Shown here: in pieces, positions 5,460 through 7,479 of the stretch
Layout of the letters: every line of letters starts with the position of its first letter
How positions within the stretch are numbered: position 1 is the stretch's first letter
Source of the DNA: PWND01 sp964601515
GTDB taxonomy: Bacteria; Bacteroidota; Bacteroidia; Bacteroidales; UBA7960
Direction of reading: 5' to 3'
DNA: 7,479 nt
Assembly (NCBI GenBank): GCA_964601515.1
Contig: CAZRNU010000144.1
Location: 1 to 7,479 of the forward strand
Translations under genes and position numbers: made by a program
Notes under the pieces: model-generated
The model's database searches: none
What the model was told of the DNA's origin: nothing
The model's input: the letters and a program-made list of their open reading frames with translations, nothing else

Positions 5460-6335
5460 ATGGCAACATCAATGACCGGTTATGGGAAAAGCACATGCCA
5501 GATAAATGGCAAAGCTTTTAACATTGAGATTAAAGCATTAAACAGTAAGTCGCTTGATTTGTTTCTTAAAATGCCACAAATTGTTAGAGAGAAAGAAAAT
5601 CTTATCAGGAATGTAATTTCGGAAAAGCTGACAAGAGGTAAAATTGAACTTATTGTTACTTACGAAACTGTAGATGTAAATAAAGGATTATTTATAAACA
5701 AAGCCCTTTTCAAACATTATTACAAAACAATAAAAAGCATTGCGGATGAACTTGATGTAAATATTGGCGAAACAATAATTTCTTCGGTTTTAAAAATGCC
5801 TGACGTAGTTACTTCTGAATCAGAGGATTTTGGCTCCGAACAATGGGAAATATTTGAAAATTGCATAAATGAGGCTATAGAAAATCTGATACAATTCAGA
5901 AAATCAGAGGGAGAGCATCTAAAAAAAGATATTAACAACAATATACTAAATATCAAAAATCTGCTTGGAGAGATTTCGAATTATGAGGATGAAAGAATGG
6001 AACTTATAAAGCAGAAAATGACTTCTTCATTATCCGGCATTGCTGAAAAAGGTCAGTTTGATTCGAACAGATTTGAGCAAGAACTCATATATTATATTGA
6101 GAAACTAGACATTAATGAAGAGAAAGTTAGGCTTGGGAAGCACTTGGAGTATTTTACCGAAACCATAATAAATGAAGAACACAGCGGGAAAAAACTAGGC
6201 TTCATCTCCCAAGAGATAGGAAGAGAAATTAATACTATCGGAAGCAAGGCTCAACATGCCGAGATGCAGAAATTAGTAGTACAAATGAAAGATGAATTGG
6301 AAAAGATTAAAGAACAATTAATGAACCTTATATAG
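5460..6335 (+). CDS. yicC: YicC-family endoribonuclease-type protein
   Basis: This 291-residue protein is typical of YicC/YloC in length and ends. It opens with MATSMTGYGKS, the hallmark SMTGYG start. It also has KALNSKSLDLFLKMP, with the family's N-S-K/R-x-L-D pattern, and closes with the DUF1732 block (GKKLGFISQEIGREINTIGSKAQ, then AEMQKLVVQMKDELEKIKEQ). E. coli YicC is reported to be an endoribonuclease that helps degrade a small RNA; the role in Bacteroidota is not established. A TTG at 5442 would add six residues (MHKKNN), but it lies inside the TATATTTG promoter box and is not conserved in form. The ATG at 5460 is therefore the better start. The gene is followed by gmk after a single base, the usual neighbour in many bacteria, so the two are almost certainly one transcript. 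Confidence 0.93.
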   Translation: MATSMTGYGKSTCQINGKAFNIEIKALNSKSLDLFLKMPQIVREKENLIRNVISEKLTRGKIELIVTYETVDVNKGLFINKALFKHYYKTIKSIADELDVNIGETIISSVLKMPDVVTSESEDFGSEQWEIFENCINEAIENLIQFRKSEGEHLKKDINNNILNIKNLLGEISNYEDERMELIKQKMTSSLSGIAEKGQFDSNRFEQELIYYIEKLDINEEKVRLGKHLEYFTETIINEEHSGKKLGFISQEIGREINTIGSKAQHAEMQKLVVQMKDELEKIKEQLMNLI

Positions 6336-6336
6336 A

Positions 6337-6903
6337 ATGAGGGGTAAATTGATAATTTTTTCTGCTCCTTCGGGCGCAGGAAAAACAAGCATAGTTAAGG
6401 AGCTTCTAAAAAGAATTCCTGAATTGGAATTTTCAGTTTCGGCTTGCTCCAGAACCATTCGCCCAAATGAAGTTAATGGCAAGGATTACTATTTTATAAC
6501 AGTAGAAGAATTCAGAAAAAACATAGAGGAGAATAAATTTATTGAGTGGGAAGAAGTATATCCGGGCAGCTATTATGGAACATTAAAATCTGAAGTAGAG
6601 AGAATTTGGGAAAAGGGACATCATGTGGTATTTGATGTAGATGTTATTGGCGGCTTAAACATTAAAGAACAATATCCCAAGGAAGCATTATCTATTTTTA
6701 TTATGCCTCCTTCAATTGAAGAACTGAGAAAAAGACTAGAGAACAGACAAACAGAAACACCCGAGACATTGAAAAAGAGAGTTGACAAAGCAGAATATGA
6801 ATTAGGTTTTGCCAACAATTTCGATGTAAGAATTGTAAACAATATCCTGGAAGATGCAATTTTTGAAGCTGAAAAAACAGTAAAAAACTATATAACGGGC
6901 TAG
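6337..6903 (+). CDS. gmk: Guanylate kinase
   Basis: This 188-residue enzyme phosphorylates GMP (and dGMP) to GDP with ATP, an essential step of purine nucleotide supply in the cytosol. The P-loop is SAPSGAGKTS (9-18). The GMP-binding segment follows as SACSRTIRPNEVNGKDYYFI, with the expected Arg residues and the E-x-x-G-x-D-Y pattern. FIEWEEVYPGSYYGT matches the family's second GMP-contact loop. VVFDVDVIGGLNIK is the conserved strand with the D-V-D pattern, and FIMPPSIEELRKRLENR is the lid and hinge region. Length and motif order are normal and nothing is missing. The ATG sits one base after the yicC TAG, so translation is probably coupled. In related genomes nadD often follows gmk; here a head-on TPR gene ends 6 bases beyond the stop instead. 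Confidence 0.97.
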   Translation: MRGKLIIFSAPSGAGKTSIVKELLKRIPELEFSVSACSRTIRPNEVNGKDYYFITVEEFRKNIEENKFIEWEEVYPGSYYGTLKSEVERIWEKGHHVVFDVDVIGGLNIKEQYPKEALSIFIMPPSIEELRKRLENRQTETPETLKKRVDKAEYELGFANNFDVRIVNNILEDAIFEAEKTVKNYITG

Positions 6904-6909
6904 AAAAAA

Positions 6910-7479
6910 CTAATTCTTCTTCTCAAGATTTGGCAAATAATCTTCCTTTGCCCATTTGAAGTTAGGCTCAAACTTCAATACTTTATCCATCACTTTAATT
7001 GCATCCTGCACTCTGGAAGTGTATTCATAAGATTTGGCCAATGAAATCAATGTATTCAAATACAACCAACGATGACTGTATGGCATATTTTCCTCATAAA
7101 TTTCTATAGCTTTTGCATAATGCTCAGCTGCTTCTTTTTTTGAGCCACCAAATATTGAGGGAGTATAAAAACTCAGATTTCCTTTTTCAACCCAAGCCCT
7201 TGGATATTTACGATTTGCAGCTACTGATTTATCGGCAGCAGCATAGCTTTTGGTTCCTAAAGTAACACCTTTTAATCTGTTTAAAGACATTTCATAACCG
7301 TAGAATGCTGCCTGAAAAGCCCATGCTTCAGATTCATATTTTGGATTTTTAAATAACTCTTCAAGGTATGGGTAGGCTCTTTCTAAATAATACCTTCCTT
7401 GCTTTGAATTATCAAAACCCAAATGATAACCAATAAGTCCGTATTGTGCCAAAACAATATTATACAGAAGCTCTTCTCT
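6910..7479 (-). CDS. TPR-type repeat protein, 5' end beyond the window
   Basis: The frame is open from the right window edge to TAG at 6910-6912 and gives the last 189 residues of a longer protein. A TTG at 7452 could be read as a start, but the frame continues upstream (REELLYNIV before LAQYG), so this codon is most likely an internal Leu and the true start lies outside. The fragment is helical with tetratricopeptide-like spacing: an array of Ala/Tyr-rich helices (AWAFQAAFYGYEMSLNR, YPRAWVEKGNLSFY), the loop TPSIFGGSKKEAAEHYAKAI, and a last repeat (LISLAKSYEYTSRVQDAIKV, then LKFEPNFKWAKEDY). The P-x-x-F-G-G-x-x-x-x-A turn recurs in TPR proteins that I remember as annotated hypothetical in Bacteroidota. 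No catalytic motif is seen; a protein-binding role is the usual inference. Whether it has a signal peptide cannot be judged. Confidence 0.8.
   Translation of the reverse strand, partial: REELLYNIVLAQYGLIGYHLGFDNSKQGRYYLERAYPYLEELFKNPKYESEAWAFQAAFYGYEMSLNRLKGVTLGTKSYAAADKSVAANRKYPRAWVEKGNLSFYTPSIFGGSKKEAAEHYAKAIEIYEENMPYSHRWLYLNTLISLAKSYEYTSRVQDAIKVMDKVLKFEPNFKWAKEDYLPNLEKKN

Noticed and set aside
5720..6842. Minus-strand open frames at 5720-5956 and 6621-6842 opposite yicC and gmk
   Set aside because: They are shadows of conserved housekeeping genes and show no protein-like composition.
7450..7452. TTG as the true start of the TPR gene
   Set aside because: The frame stays open to the window edge with protein-like residues before the TTG, so it is better read as a 5'-partial gene.

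Overview
The window is AT-rich (roughly one third G+C by eye). It carries several marks of a Bacteroidota (probably Bacteroidales-like) chromosome: Shine-Dalgarno sequences are mostly absent, TAnnTTTG-type -7 boxes lie upstream of genes, there is a PorT-like outer-membrane beta-barrel protein, and yicC is joined directly to gmk. No tRNA, rRNA, insertion sequence, CRISPR array or phage gene is visible. The genus cannot be fixed from this sequence alone.

Layout. Bases 1-73 are a degenerate tandem array with an 8-base period, cut by the window edge. Next, on the minus strand, come a flavin prenyltransferase gene (ubiX, 75-650) and, upstream of it, a secreted outer-membrane beta-barrel gene (start 1301). 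The barrel frame is stopped by TAG at 720-722. It would otherwise continue 15 codons to a TAA at 672-674 and end in a typical beta-barrel terminal strand with a C-terminal Phe. A 160-base divergent intergenic region (1302-1461) separates it from a two-gene plus-strand unit: a PAS-HisKA-HATPase-REC hybrid histidine kinase (1462-3003) and a stand-alone Hpt protein (3000-3386), overlapping by 4 bases (ATGA). A second hybrid kinase with the same domain order plus an unrecognised C-terminal tail (3383-5290, minus) runs head-on into the Hpt gene. The two stop codons share the palindrome TTAA. A second divergent intergenic region (5291-5459) leads to yicC (start best placed at ATG 5460) and gmk (6337-6903), one base apart. 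A TPR-type protein gene enters from the right edge on the minus strand and stops 6 bases after gmk.

Function. The central 4 kb has the parts of a His-Asp-His phosphorelay: two cytosolic sensor kinases, each with a receiver, and one Hpt carrier. No DNA-binding or enzymatic response regulator is encoded here, so the output lies elsewhere. The yicC-gmk pair is a housekeeping unit (an RNase-family protein and GMP kinase). UbiX supplies prenylated FMN to UbiD-type decarboxylases, none of which is in the window.

Most of the window is ordinary core genome. The points most worth a second look are the in-frame TAG in the beta-barrel gene, the octamer repeat array, the head-on kinase/Hpt/kinase arrangement with shared stops and a nearby 11-bp hairpin, and the unassigned tail of the second kinase. 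I see no strong case for a wholly new system.
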